Shown one piece after another: positions 17,113-25,598 of a DNA stretch of 64,000 nucleotides. Position numbers and translations under genes: made by a program. Source of the stretch: Chryseobacterium sp. 18061 (GTDB taxonomy: Bacteria; Pseudomonadota; Gammaproteobacteria; Enterobacterales; Enterobacteriaceae); the NCBI GenBank assembly GCA_902706205.1, contig CACSKA010000002.1, positions 496,001-560,000 on the forward strand. Direction: 5' to 3'. Below the pieces are notes generated by a model. That model saw nothing but the letters and a program-made list of their open reading frames with translations. It was not told where the DNA came from and did not search any database. Numbering within the stretch: position 1 is the first letter of the stretch; every line of letters starts with the position of its first letter.

Positions 17113-18201
17113 ATGAAATCACAATGGACTCAAGCGCAGGCGCAAGCGTGGTATCAGCAGCGTGGCTGGCTGTGCGGCTTTAACTATCTGCCGTCGAGCG
17201 CGGTGAACTGGACCGATATCTGGCAGAAAGAGACCTTTGACGCGCCGACCATCGAGCGCGAACTCGGTTGGGCGGCGGAGGCGGGCTACAACTCGCTGCG
17301 CATCAATCTGCCGTTTATCGTTTGGGAGCATGACCGCGACGGGCTGATGGCGCGTATCCATCACTTCTTACAGATTGCCGACGGCCACGGTTTCAGCACC
17401 ATGCTGACGCTAATGGACGACTGCGGCTTTTCCGGCGACGAGCCGTATCTCGGCCAACAAAAAGCCCCGGTGCCGGGAAAACACAACAGCCAGGCGGCGG
17501 CGAGTCCGGGCCGGGCGAAAGTGTGCGATCGCGACGAATGGCCGCAGATTGAACGCTACGTGCGTGACATCGTGCGTGAATTCCGCAGCGATAAACGCGT
17601 GCTGTTGTGGGACCTGTACAACGAGCCGGGCAACCGCGGGATTTTCGCTACCGGCACCGTCGAAGTGCAGTATGACGAAAAGCTGGAAAACTACGCGCAC
17701 GAACTGATGCAGCGCGCGTTTGAGTGGGTGCGCGATGAGGATCCTGAGCAACCGCTCACCGTCTGCGCGTGGCGTTTGCCACCGGAAGAAGAAAACGAAA
17801 CTTACTATCAGCATCCGCTGGACCAGACTGCGCTGGCACTCTCCGACGTGGTCAGCTTCCACGCTTACACCAACACCGCGCGAATGGTCGCCATCATTCA
17901 CCAACTCGAGCAGTTGGGCCGCCCGATGTTCTGTACCGAATGGCTGGCACGCCACGTAGGCAGCACCATCGAAGAACAGTTACCGCTGATGCATGCCGCC
18001 AACGTCGCGCCGTACCAATGGGGACTGGTGCGCGGGAAAACCCAGACCTGGCTTCCATGGCCGGTAGTGATGACTAACTCACCGGACTATTGCCGCCTGT
18101 GGTTCCACGACGTCTTTGAAGAGAACGGTATTCCTTTCTCAAAAACGGAAATGGATCTGGTGCGGAAACTGAGCAAAATCGGCTTGCACCCTGCTCGTTA
18201 A
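17113..18201 (+). CDS. GH5-like glycoside hydrolase
   Basis: This 362-residue cytoplasmic (no signal peptide) retaining glycosidase is of the cellulase/xylanase-like clan. The likely acid/base is E171 in LLWDLYNEPG and the likely nucleophile is E276 in PMFCTEWLAR. Both lie at beta-strand ends as expected in a TIM barrel. ATG 17113 is preferred over ATG 17101 because GAGG lies 6 nt before it. The gene is followed by a sugar:cation symporter and is divergent from a LacI repressor. So it probably cleaves a short imported glycoside; the exact substrate cannot be read from sequence. Databases often call such proteins 1,4-beta-xylanase without proof. Confidence 0.8.
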   Translation: MKSQWTQAQAQAWYQQRGWLCGFNYLPSSAVNWTDIWQKETFDAPTIERELGWAAEAGYNSLRINLPFIVWEHDRDGLMARIHHFLQIADGHGFSTMLTLMDDCGFSGDEPYLGQQKAPVPGKHNSQAAASPGRAKVCDRDEWPQIERYVRDIVREFRSDKRVLLWDLYNEPGNRGIFATGTVEVQYDEKLENYAHELMQRAFEWVRDEDPEQPLTVCAWRLPPEEENETYYQHPLDQTALALSDVVSFHAYTNTARMVAIIHQLEQLGRPMFCTEWLARHVGSTIEEQLPLMHAANVAPYQWGLVRGKTQTWLPWPVVMTNSPDYCRLWFHDVFEENGIPFSKTEMDLVRKLSKIGLHPAR

Positions 18202-18214
18202 TAACACGAATAAT

Positions 18215-18224
18215 GTTAGCTAAC
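18215..18224. promoter_or_regulatory. Second TTAGCTAA operator-like palindrome
   Basis: GTTAGCTAAC is a perfect 10-bp palindrome in the 58-bp gap between the glycosidase and symporter genes. It shares its 8-bp core with the site before the glycosidase. Right after it, CCCGGTGG-TTCG-CCGCCGGG (18224-18243) forms a UUCG hairpin. Confidence 0.4.
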
Positions 18225-18259
18225 CCGGTGGTTCGCCGCCGGGACGAAAGGTACGCACT

Positions 18260-19654
18260 ATGGCAATTACAATGAAAATACCGTCACGCGAGTTGTGGTC
18301 CTATTTTGGCTATGGTTTAGGTCAGTGTTTTAGCTTTGGTTTAGTGGGTTCGTTCATTAACTATTTTTATACCGATGTGCTGGGGATTTCCGCCCTCGCC
18401 GCCAGTACCATTTTCCTTATCGCCCGCGCCTGGGATGCGATTCACGACCCGCTGTTTGCCAGCATCATGGACACCATCAACAGCCGCTTCGGCAAATTCC
18501 GTCACTTTATGCTGATTGCGCCACTGCTGATAACCGGCGTGACCCTGCTGTCGTTCTATAAAATTGAGGCCGACACCACCACCAAAATTCTGTACGCCGG
18601 GGTGACCTATATTTTGTGGGGCACACTGTACGCCATTTCCGATATTCCGTTCTGGTCGATGTCATCAGTGATGACCAACGACTCCGCCCAGCGCACGCGT
18701 GCAGTGACGGCCGCGATGCTCGGGGTCAATACAGGTATTGCCTGTGCCAATATCTTCTTCCCCAAACTGACGGCTTTTTTCGCGCAATACAGCAACGATA
18801 AAGGCTACTTTATGGCGGCGCTGGTAATGATGTTGGTTGGTCTGCCGCTGATGCTCAACGGCTTTATGCAGATAAAGGAGCGTGTACCGCCGAGCCCGGA
18901 AAAGGTCACCATGCGCGACACGTTCCACAACTTACGCCAGAACAAGCCACTGTTTATCATTCTGCTGTCATTCTTTTTCTGCGTGTTCCATAACGTCGCC
19001 AACGGCATTTATATTTACTTCTTCATCTACAACATGGGCGATGCCAGCCTGCAAATGATTATCGGGGTGATGGGAATTGCCGCGGCGGTTATCTGTCTGG
19101 TCGCGCCGATGCTGACGCGCAGGATGCAGAAGCGGAAGCTGTTTATGCTCCTTTGCGGACTGGATGTCGCGGTGCGGGTGGTGATGTGGTTTGCCGGGTA
19201 TCAGCACACGGTGATACTGTTCCTGCTGCTGGGGCTGAGCACCATCTTTGTCATGATGACCAACCTCCTGACCTCCTCGATGATTGCCGATACCATTGAG
19301 TATGCCGAATACCACACCCATAAACGCTGTGCGGCGATTACCTTCTCCGGGCAGACATTTACCGGCAAGATGTCAGTGGCAGTGGGCGGTGGCCTGATTG
19401 GGGTTTTCCTGACCATGATTGGCTATGTGCCGCAGGCGCAAAGCCAGAGTGACTCGGTCCTGAACGGCCTTTTCTTTGGGATTTGCCTGTTGCCCGCTAT
19501 CGGTTCGTTGATTCGTTTAGGGTTTATGTCGCGCTTTACCTTCACCGAGGAGAAGCACGCAGAGATTTGTCGCCTGTTGGCAGAACGGCGTCATGCCCGT
19601 GAGGATGAAGCGGAAAAACCGGCGTTGGATCCGCGCCCGGTTTCAGCGAATTAA
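18260..19654 (+). CDS. GPH-family sugar:cation symporter
   Basis: This 464-residue inner-membrane protein has about 12 helices. The signatures of the glycoside-pentoside-hexuronide family (MelB/XylP/YihO type) are SYFGYGLGQCFSFGLVGSF at the start, ARAWDAIHDPLFASIMD, and RFGKFRHFMLIAP. Family members couple sugar uptake to sodium or protons. It lies in an operon with the GH5-like enzyme and should supply its substrate. It converges on roxA, with a REP-like hairpin between them. Confidence 0.9.
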   Translation: MAITMKIPSRELWSYFGYGLGQCFSFGLVGSFINYFYTDVLGISALAASTIFLIARAWDAIHDPLFASIMDTINSRFGKFRHFMLIAPLLITGVTLLSFYKIEADTTTKILYAGVTYILWGTLYAISDIPFWSMSSVMTNDSAQRTRAVTAAMLGVNTGIACANIFFPKLTAFFAQYSNDKGYFMAALVMMLVGLPLMLNGFMQIKERVPPSPEKVTMRDTFHNLRQNKPLFIILLSFFFCVFHNVANGIYIYFFIYNMGDASLQMIIGVMGIAAAVICLVAPMLTRRMQKRKLFMLLCGLDVAVRVVMWFAGYQHTVILFLLLGLSTIFVMMTNLLTSSMIADTIEYAEYHTHKRCAAITFSGQTFTGKMSVAVGGGLIGVFLTMIGYVPQAQSQSDSVLNGLFFGICLLPAIGSLIRLGFMSRFTFTEEKHAEICRLLAERRHAREDEAEKPALDPRPVSAN

Positions 19655-19665
19655 TTTGAGAGAAA

Positions 19666-19693
19666 TGCCCGGCGGTACTTCGTTTGCCGGGCA
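19666..19693. repeat. REP-like hairpin between convergent genes
   Basis: TGCCCGGC and GCCGGGCA (8-bp perfect stem, 12-nt loop) lie between the symporter and roxA stops. The sequence style matches enterobacterial REP elements and can serve as a 3'-end stabiliser for both transcripts. Confidence 0.6.
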
Positions 19694-19708
19694 CTCGCTT
19701 CAAAAATC

Positions 19709-20830
19709 TTACTCGTCGAAGTACCAATAACCCTGGTTAATGAAGGCTGTCAGCTCGGCGATAAACGCCGGGTTTTGCAGCGCATCGCCCAGTTCCTGTT
19801 GGCCGAGTTCGGAGAATCGGCACAGCGCGTCGGCGGCTTTGGCGTCTACCGCCTCCCAGCCTTCGCCATTGATGAAGAAGCTGTCACCAATGTGCAGTAC
19901 GCGCAAACCGCTCAGACGAACCAGCATTTCACCGCCCGTCAGCGCATCCAGCACTTCTTCTTGCGCATAGGGTGGCTCTGCCGGGGCAATATCCAGCTCG
20001 TGGCGCGGCGTAGATGCGAAACGGCCAAACCACTGCGCGAAATCTTCCGGCTGGCTGATAACGTCGATCATCATGTTACGCAGACGCTCAAGCTCATGTG
20101 CTTCAACCTTGCCCGGATGCTCGCGGACGGTCAATTCCGGGTCGCCGTAATGCGCGCCACCGAGATCGTTTTCCAGCGCGTAATCAGCAAAGCTGCTGAT
20201 TAGGTCGCGACCGTTCGGCCCACGGAAGCCCACGGAGTAGTTCAGTGTGTTTTCAAATGTGTATCCGTCATGCGGGAATCCAGGTGGGATATAGAGAATA
20301 TCGCCTGGCTCCATTTCAACATCGATAATCGGTTCAAACGGATCAACGTGCAGCAGCGCTGGATGCGGGCAGAACTGACGCATTGGGATAGCATCACCCA
20401 CGCGCCAGCGGCGGCGGCCCATGCCCTGAATGATAAACACATCGTAGTTATCGATGTGCGGGCCAACGCCACCGCCCGGCACCGAGAAGGAGATCATCAG
20501 GTCGTCCAGACGCCAGTCCGGCAGCACGCGGAACGGACGCACCAGCTCCGCCGACGGCGCATGCCAGTGGTTGACCGCCTGAGCCAGCAGCGACCAGCCG
20601 GTTTCGCCCAGACCGTCGAAATCCTCGAACGGACCATGGCTGGCGTCCCATTGTCCGTCAGTTTGACGGACCAGACGGCTGTCGACTTCTGGCTCCATTG
20701 CAAGGCCTGCCAGCTCATCTGGCGTGATCGTGTCGACAAAGTTTGGGAAGGCATTTTTCAACACAACGGGCTGTTTCTGCCAATATTTCTCTAAAAACTC
20801 GGGCCAGTTAAGGTTCAGTTGGTTAACCAT
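19709..20830 (-). CDS. roxA: Ribosomal protein uL16 arginine 3-hydroxylase (YcfD)
   Basis: This 373-residue JmjC-type 2-oxoglutarate/Fe(II) oxygenase hydroxylates an arginine of ribosomal protein L16. The iron ligands are H125 and D127 in GVGPHIDNYD and H187 in GFPHDGY. The winged-helix C-terminus begins after HELDIAPAEPPY. The start at 20830 gives MVNQLNLNWPEF and the same length as E. coli YcfD; the frame continues 25 codons upstream without family similarity. It is divergent from the DUF1090 gene. The neighbours differ from those I recall in E. coli. Confidence 0.92.
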   Translation of the reverse strand: MVNQLNLNWPEFLEKYWQKQPVVLKNAFPNFVDTITPDELAGLAMEPEVDSRLVRQTDGQWDASHGPFEDFDGLGETGWSLLAQAVNHWHAPSAELVRPFRVLPDWRLDDLMISFSVPGGGVGPHIDNYDVFIIQGMGRRRWRVGDAIPMRQFCPHPALLHVDPFEPIIDVEMEPGDILYIPPGFPHDGYTFENTLNYSVGFRGPNGRDLISSFADYALENDLGGAHYGDPELTVREHPGKVEAHELERLRNMMIDVISQPEDFAQWFGRFASTPRHELDIAPAEPPYAQEEVLDALTGGEMLVRLSGLRVLHIGDSFFINGEGWEAVDAKAADALCRFSELGQQELGDALQNPAFIAELTAFINQGYWYFDE

Positions 20831-20947
20831 ACAATCACACCAGTAAGAGGATAAACGGTGGTGATTATGCAAAATGTGGCCAGGGACGACCTTGTTGAGG
20901 GTCAAGGGTTGGCGAAAAAATGAATCATCCCGTATTTTTTAGGGGGA

Positions 20948-20964
20948 TTTAAGAAATCATTAAG
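20948..20964 (+). promoter_or_regulatory. PmrA-box-like direct repeat before the DUF1090 gene
   Basis: TTTAAG-N5-ATTAAG resembles the BasR/PmrA consensus YTTAAK-N5-YTTAAK. A GATAAT hexamer (20978-20983) follows as a possible -10. One base of the second half-site deviates, so support is modest. Confidence 0.35.
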
Positions 20965-21014
20965 AACTGTCGGGTAAGATAATCCTCACGTTACTGAACA
21001 CGGAGTGTAAAACC

Positions 21015-21413
21015 ATGACGTTCGCTGTTATCACCAGGAAAACAACCGTTGCCCTGCTTTTGCTGGCACTGCCCGCCGCCTCTGCCTTTGCCCAGTCAAA
21101 CCTGACCGGCTGTGCCGCGAAGAAAGACGAGATCCAACAGCAGATAGACTATGCCAAAGCGCATAACAACAGCTACCGCATTGCCGGGCTCGAAAAAGCG
21201 CTGTCAGAAGTTTCTGCCAATTGTACCGACGCGTCACTGCGCGCAGAACGTGAAGCTGACGTGCGTAAAAAAGAGCAAAAGGTTGCCGAGCGCGAGCAGG
21301 AACTGACCGAAGCAAAAGCGTCGGGACGCACGGATAAGATTCAGAAAAAGCAGGAAAAACTGGATGACGCTAAACACGAATTAGCCGACGCGAAAGCTGA
21401 ATTGAATAAATAA
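21015..21413 (+). CDS. DUF1090 periplasmic protein (YqjC-like)
   Basis: This 132-residue protein has a signal peptide cut after SAFA (about residue 26). Two cysteines in the mature part (TGCAAKK, VSANCTDASL) could form a disulfide. A long charged coiled coil follows (VRKKEQKVAEREQELTEAK, then KKQEKLDDAKHELADAKAEL). This is the pattern of DUF1090/YqjC. The biochemical role is unknown. It is monocistronic with its own terminator and a possible PmrA site upstream, which would fit an envelope-stress setting. Confidence 0.85.
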   Translation: MTFAVITRKTTVALLLLALPAASAFAQSNLTGCAAKKDEIQQQIDYAKAHNNSYRIAGLEKALSEVSANCTDASLRAEREADVRKKEQKVAEREQELTEAKASGRTDKIQKKQEKLDDAKHELADAKAELNK

Positions 21414-21415
21414 CG

Positions 21416-21436
21416 AAATCGCCTTCGGGCGATTTT
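21416..21436 (+). terminator. Terminator after the DUF1090 gene
   Basis: AAATCGCC-TTCG-GGCGATTTT is an 8-bp stem with a UUCG tetraloop and T-run, directly after the stop codon. Confidence 0.85.
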
Positions 21437-21718
21437 CTGTTCGTTACCCTCTCATGAAAAAATAAGACACTTCCGGCCAACCATTTAATTATAAACAACT
21501 CCAGTCTCAGGCCACCTCTTCATCCATTATATAATCATAGGATAGTGTTTATATTAAACGACTTACTGTCAGCGCCTCTGTTTTATCTCGCCTGACACCG
21601 TTAAACCTTTTCTGAATATTCTCTCAGTGGCAATCTTTATTGTTTATGCAATGCGTTGATTTCCGCTTTCCGTTAGACAGAAGGTACTCACCGCTTTCAT
21701 TTCCAGGCAGACGCACGC
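21437..21718. other. AT-rich leader region of the second cyclase gene
   Basis: There is no gene, clear promoter match or strong repeat in this stretch between the terminator and the cyclase start. It presumably carries the cyclase promoter. I looked for sigma-28 (TAAG-N15-GCCGC-like) and sigma-54 (TGGCAC-N5-TTGC) sites and found none. Confidence 0.4.
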
Positions 21719-23401
21719 ATGAGCAAAAGTAAGAAAATTTTAAAAAATGCCGAGATAATGAGGATGCTCATTGCCCTGTCCTGCGCGGTGGCACTGATTT
21801 CAACGGTGCTGAGCTGGTGGCAAATCTCGACGGTCTCCCAGCACTACATTGCCGCCCGCGAGCGCGCCGAGAAATTCAACACCATCAAGATGATGCTGAA
21901 TGCCAATCACCTGATGGGCAATGAACGGGGTTACTCGAACGAATATTTGCTGGAATCGGCCCAGGATGCGCTACACGCCAAAACCGCCCTGACGATGGCA
22001 CGGGAGAAAACCGATGAATCCCTTAAGCAGCTCAAAGCTATTCCCGAACTCTCCGATGAGGTCGCAGATGCCGAAGAGGGTCTGAGCATCGCCCGACGCA
22101 AAGTCGATGACGTGATGACGATGCCACATAAAACATCGACTGAAGTCTACCGTGCGATGAACGTCCTGCTGGACGCCACCGGAGCCTTTAATAAACTCAC
22201 GATTTCGGTATCGATGAATTATGCCAGCAGAGACATTGCGGGCACCGGCTATTTCTATACTCTACTTTCCCTTGGCGAAATCAGGGATACGCTGGGCCGA
22301 ATGGCGACGCCCTATCTGTACTCCCTGCGTTATGACATTCCCATTTCGTCAGCCGATCTTACTGCCACCACCAAACGCCAGGCGCGTCTGAACGTATTGT
22401 GGCTGATGCTTGGCAGCCTGAAAGAAAACCCGGCGCTGAGCGGTGATTTGCAACGCGCGCGCGATGATTACAATAACAAAACCGAATTTCTGATTAAGTC
22501 CGTCGACAATCAGATGACCTATAACGGCCTTAAGCATATTGATGCGGTGAATTTTTCGATTCAATATCGCGAAGGCTTGAGCAGTTTCCAGTTCCTGGAA
22601 CAAAAATATCTCGACAATTTGGGCAACTTTTTCGCGAACCAGACCGAACAGTCCTTCTCACGTCTGGTCGAGGTTATCGTCTCTCTGATTGCCCTGTTGT
22701 GCATCATTATCACCATCTGCATCTTTATTAATTTGCGGGTGCTGAAACCACTCCTGACGCTGAACGAAACCATCCGCAATGTGATGGATGACAACATCAA
22801 TAAAAAAGGCACCGACGCGGAAGATGCGGCGGAAATTCAGAATTTGTTCAAATCCATCGATCTATTAGACGGCGTGTTTAAGCAGCAAAAAGCAGAAACC
22901 AAAGTGCTGACCCGCAAGATGAATGAAGATCCGTTGACGGGGATTGGCAACCGTCGTTTCTTCAACGAACAGGTCGCTCAGCTTCCGGAACAACTTCCAG
23001 ATGGCGCCTCAATCTGGCTGGCTATAATCGACGTCGATCACTTCAAACGGGTTAACGACACGTGGGGCCATCCCTTCGGGGACGAAGTGCTGATTGGCCT
23101 GGCGCGCACGCTGCAAAGCAACTGCCGCGCCGGGGACTTTGTCGCCCGCTTCGGCGGTGAAGAGTTCGCGGTGATGTTCAATGCCGGTTCAGACGTGCTG
23201 GCGCAAAAAATTCTGGCTCGTTTCCAGGAGAATATTCGTGCAATGCGCTTTGTCGCGCCCGATGGCAATCAGGTCGGTATCACGACTAGCTTCGGTGCTG
23301 TTCAGGTTGATGATGCGTCTATCGAAACGCTGCTGGAAAAAGCCGACACGGCGCTATATCAGGCAAAATCCGATGGACGCGATCGCGTATCGTGGGCTTA
23401 A
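21719..23401 (+). CDS. Diguanylate cyclase with periplasmic sensor (GGDEF)
   Basis: This 560-residue inner-membrane enzyme makes c-di-GMP. Helix 1 lies at about residues 14-33 and helix 2 at about residues 318-342. A ~280-residue mostly helical periplasmic sensor lies between them, of no family I recognise. A linker leads into the GGDEF domain (DPLTGIGNRRFF, then FVARFGGEEFAVMF). The inhibitory I-site RAGD sits exactly five residues before GGEEF, so product feedback is expected, unlike the cyclase at 878-1978. It lies next to the flagellar locus, pointing towards it. Control of motility versus attachment is plausible but unproven. Confidence 0.88.
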   Translation: MSKSKKILKNAEIMRMLIALSCAVALISTVLSWWQISTVSQHYIAARERAEKFNTIKMMLNANHLMGNERGYSNEYLLESAQDALHAKTALTMAREKTDESLKQLKAIPELSDEVADAEEGLSIARRKVDDVMTMPHKTSTEVYRAMNVLLDATGAFNKLTISVSMNYASRDIAGTGYFYTLLSLGEIRDTLGRMATPYLYSLRYDIPISSADLTATTKRQARLNVLWLMLGSLKENPALSGDLQRARDDYNNKTEFLIKSVDNQMTYNGLKHIDAVNFSIQYREGLSSFQFLEQKYLDNLGNFFANQTEQSFSRLVEVIVSLIALLCIIITICIFINLRVLKPLLTLNETIRNVMDDNINKKGTDAEDAAEIQNLFKSIDLLDGVFKQQKAETKVLTRKMNEDPLTGIGNRRFFNEQVAQLPEQLPDGASIWLAIIDVDHFKRVNDTWGHPFGDEVLIGLARTLQSNCRAGDFVARFGGEEFAVMFNAGSDVLAQKILARFQENIRAMRFVAPDGNQVGITTSFGAVQVDDASIETLLEKADTALYQAKSDGRDRVSWA

Positions 23402-23423
23402 GCCTGCTTAAAACTTGATAACA

Positions 23424-23458
23424 CCCCCCCCCCCCAGGAATGCCCTGTTCCTGGGGGG
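23424..23458. repeat. C12 homopolymer in a C/G-rich hairpin
   Basis: Twelve consecutive C (23424-23435) lead into CCAGGAA-TGCCCTG-TTCCTGGGGGG, an 11-bp stem with no T-run. It follows the cyclase stop by 22 bp and may cap the 3' end. The rest of 23402-23615 holds no gene. Confidence 0.6.
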
Positions 23459-23615
23459 CTACATGCCAATTGTAACGATCACCCCGCATTCAGCGTCTGG
23501 TGATTGCCATGGAACCTGGCACCGCCGAGAGTCCTCATCGTCACCCGCACACTGTTGAGCTGCTATTCCCGCTAAGCGAGTGGTTAGATACCGCCGCAGT
23601 AGTCTGCATTCGCCT

Positions 23616-23648
23616 AAAAAAAAACGGCTTTCCCATTAGAGAAAGCCG
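23616..23648 (-). terminator. Terminator of the lafA-lafU transcription unit
   Basis: On the minus strand CGGCTTTC-TCTAATGG-GAAAGCCG is followed by nine T. It lies 40 bp beyond the lafU stop, and marks the left end of the flagellar locus. Confidence 0.85.
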
Positions 23649-23687
23649 CTTACCAGAAGGTAAATGAAAAGAAAAGTCAGGCTATTT

Positions 23688-24695
23688 TTACCGATGAGCG
23701 ACCGGAATATTGGCCGCTGTGGCAGGTGGAATAATGGCTTTTACACTCTGTAGCGCAGGCGTTGCAGGATGCGCGACTTTGTCCCCATCCTGGCCGAAGA
23801 AGTCTTTTAAGGTATCTGAGGCGGTTTTCGTCAGGATCATGATTTCAATACGACGGTTCGCTTCATTCTTCGGGTTGGCTTTATCAAGCAGCATCTGATC
23901 TGCCATGGCGTTAACCTGCAAAACCTTCCCATTTGGCATACCCGCCTCTTCCAGGATTTGGCGCGCCGCCAGCGCACGATCGCCTGACAGATTCCAGTTA
24001 TTGTAATGGCCACCACGATACTTCAATGCATCGGTATGTCCGGTGATGATCATTTTGTTATCCAGCGAATCAAATACCGGCGTCAACTGCGTCAACAGCG
24101 TTTTAAAATACGGTGAAATCCGGGTGCTGCCGACGGAGTACATTTGGTGATGGTTATCATCTTTGATAAGCACGCGCAGGCCTTGAGGCACAATTTCAAT
24201 CTCGAGGTTCGCTTCCATCTTTGCTTTCTGAGCAATGTTATAGATAGTGGTCGCCAGCTCCCCTAATTCATGCGCATTCTTTTGCTTCAACAGGGCTGTG
24301 TTTTCCGTGCTTCTGATAGGCATATTCAGCTGGTTGTTCATGACCGTACTGGGATGCGCATTGGCGTGCGCAATCCGGTTTGCCAACGCCCCGTGGACGC
24401 CCTGGGAATGAATCGGGTGCAGCGTGGCGGAGATGTGGTTGAGCGGCGTCATGCCGCCGCCGTGAAAGATGGACTGGTTATACAACGCTGCCACGACCTG
24501 CGCGCGCTCTTTCTTGCTGACGCTGCCGACAATCCACAGCGTCATAAACAGCGCCATCATGGCGAGGGTGAAGTCAGCAAACGCGACTTTCCACGCCCCG
24601 CCGTGGTGGGCCGCATGGCCTTTTTTGACCTGTCGGCGGATGATGGTTTTGTTGGGCATTCGCTCCCGACGGCCGGGTCTGTTTCTTACACTCAT
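23688..24695 (-). CDS. lafU: Lateral flagellar motor stator subunit MotB-like
   Basis: This 335-residue stator protein has one transmembrane helix (about residues 38-57). It carries the proton-channel aspartate D41 in VAFADFTLAMMALF, and an OmpA-like peptidoglycan-binding domain in the second half (IITGHTDALKY, LSGDRALAARQIL). The start at 24695 overlaps the MotA-like stop by ATGA. An internal ATG at 24659 (MPNKT) with GGGAG before it is an alternative. The hydrophobic segment and Asp fit a proton-driven motor, but the coupling ion cannot be decided from this. It is the last gene of the lafA-side block. Confidence 0.92.
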   Translation of the reverse strand: MSVRNRPGRRERMPNKTIIRRQVKKGHAAHHGGAWKVAFADFTLAMMALFMTLWIVGSVSKKERAQVVAALYNQSIFHGGGMTPLNHISATLHPIHSQGVHGALANRIAHANAHPSTVMNNQLNMPIRSTENTALLKQKNAHELGELATTIYNIAQKAKMEANLEIEIVPQGLRVLIKDDNHHQMYSVGSTRISPYFKTLLTQLTPVFDSLDNKMIITGHTDALKYRGGHYNNWNLSGDRALAARQILEEAGMPNGKVLQVNAMADQMLLDKANPKNEANRRIEIMILTKTASDTLKDFFGQDGDKVAHPATPALQSVKAIIPPATAANIPVAHR

Positions 24696-25555
24696 TCCTG
24701 CTCCAGCATCGTGTTGACCCAGGAGTCAAGATTGGAGAAGGTCGGCTTCGAGGCCAGATGCAGTAATTTACGACCGGCGTCCACCGCCAGCAGTGTGGGT
24801 TTGCCCGCCGCCTGCGCCACCAGCACGGTACGCACGCACTCCAGCAGGGAGTGTTCAGCACGCGCCTGCAGTTCCATGGCGTTGGAAAGGGGATCCATGA
24901 TGCAGTAACAGATGAAGACGCCCATGAAGGTTCCCACCAGCGCCGCCGCCACTTTCAGACCAATCAGCGCAATCGAGCCATCGATTGACTGCATGGTGAT
25001 GATGATGCCCAGAACCGCCGCACAGATACCAAAACCCGGCATCGCTTCCGCTGTACGTTGTAACGAACGGGATGGCGTCAGCAGGGATTCTTCTGCGGTT
25101 TCCAGTTCCTGATCGAGAATACTTTCCAGCTCGTGGGCGTCAATTTTTCCCATCGCCATCAGGCGAAAGTTATCGGCAATAAATGTCACCAGACGCTGCT
25201 GAGTCAGCACCAGCGGGTATTTCTGGAAAATGGTACTTTCCGCTGGCTGTTCGATGTGCTGATCGAGCGCACGCAGGCCGCCGTTCTGCACGGTTTCCAG
25301 CAGTTCATACAAGCACAACAGCATCTGACGCTGGAATTCCGGCCCCATTTGCTTTTTGCTGATAACGCCTTTGATCTGGTGGAAAATTTCCTTCAGGACG
25401 TGCATAGGGTTGCCAATGATCATCGCCCCTGCCCCCGCACCAATAATGATGATCATTTCCGCAGGTTGCCAGATAGCCACCAGCTGTCCACCGGCTTCAA
25501 AATAACCACCGAAGACACAAACCAGCACTACGAGTAACCCCAATATTTTTTGCAT
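24692..25555 (-). CDS. lafT: Lateral flagellar motor stator subunit MotA-like
   Basis: This 287-residue inner-membrane protein has four helices (two near the N-terminus: ILGLLVVLVCVFGGYF and AEMIIIIGAGAGAMIIG; two after residue 165). A large cytoplasmic loop carries the charged residues that contact FliG. The motif PGFGICAAVLGIIITM is typical of MotA. It pairs with lafU through an ATGA overlap and lies 43 bp after lafS. Confidence 0.92.
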   Translation of the reverse strand: MQKILGLLVVLVCVFGGYFEAGGQLVAIWQPAEMIIIIGAGAGAMIIGNPMHVLKEIFHQIKGVISKKQMGPEFQRQMLLCLYELLETVQNGGLRALDQHIEQPAESTIFQKYPLVLTQQRLVTFIADNFRLMAMGKIDAHELESILDQELETAEESLLTPSRSLQRTAEAMPGFGICAAVLGIIITMQSIDGSIALIGLKVAAALVGTFMGVFICYCIMDPLSNAMELQARAEHSLLECVRTVLVAQAAGKPTLLAVDAGRKLLHLASKPTFSNLDSWVNTMLEQE

Positions 25556-25598
25556 GACACCCTCAATTCAATCACTGACAGCGGTTAATCGCTGCCGT

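Noticed and set aside
24659..24695. lafU start at ATG 24659 instead of 24695
   Set aside because: It has a good GGGAG before it and remains possible, but the ATGA overlap with lafT favours the longer form.
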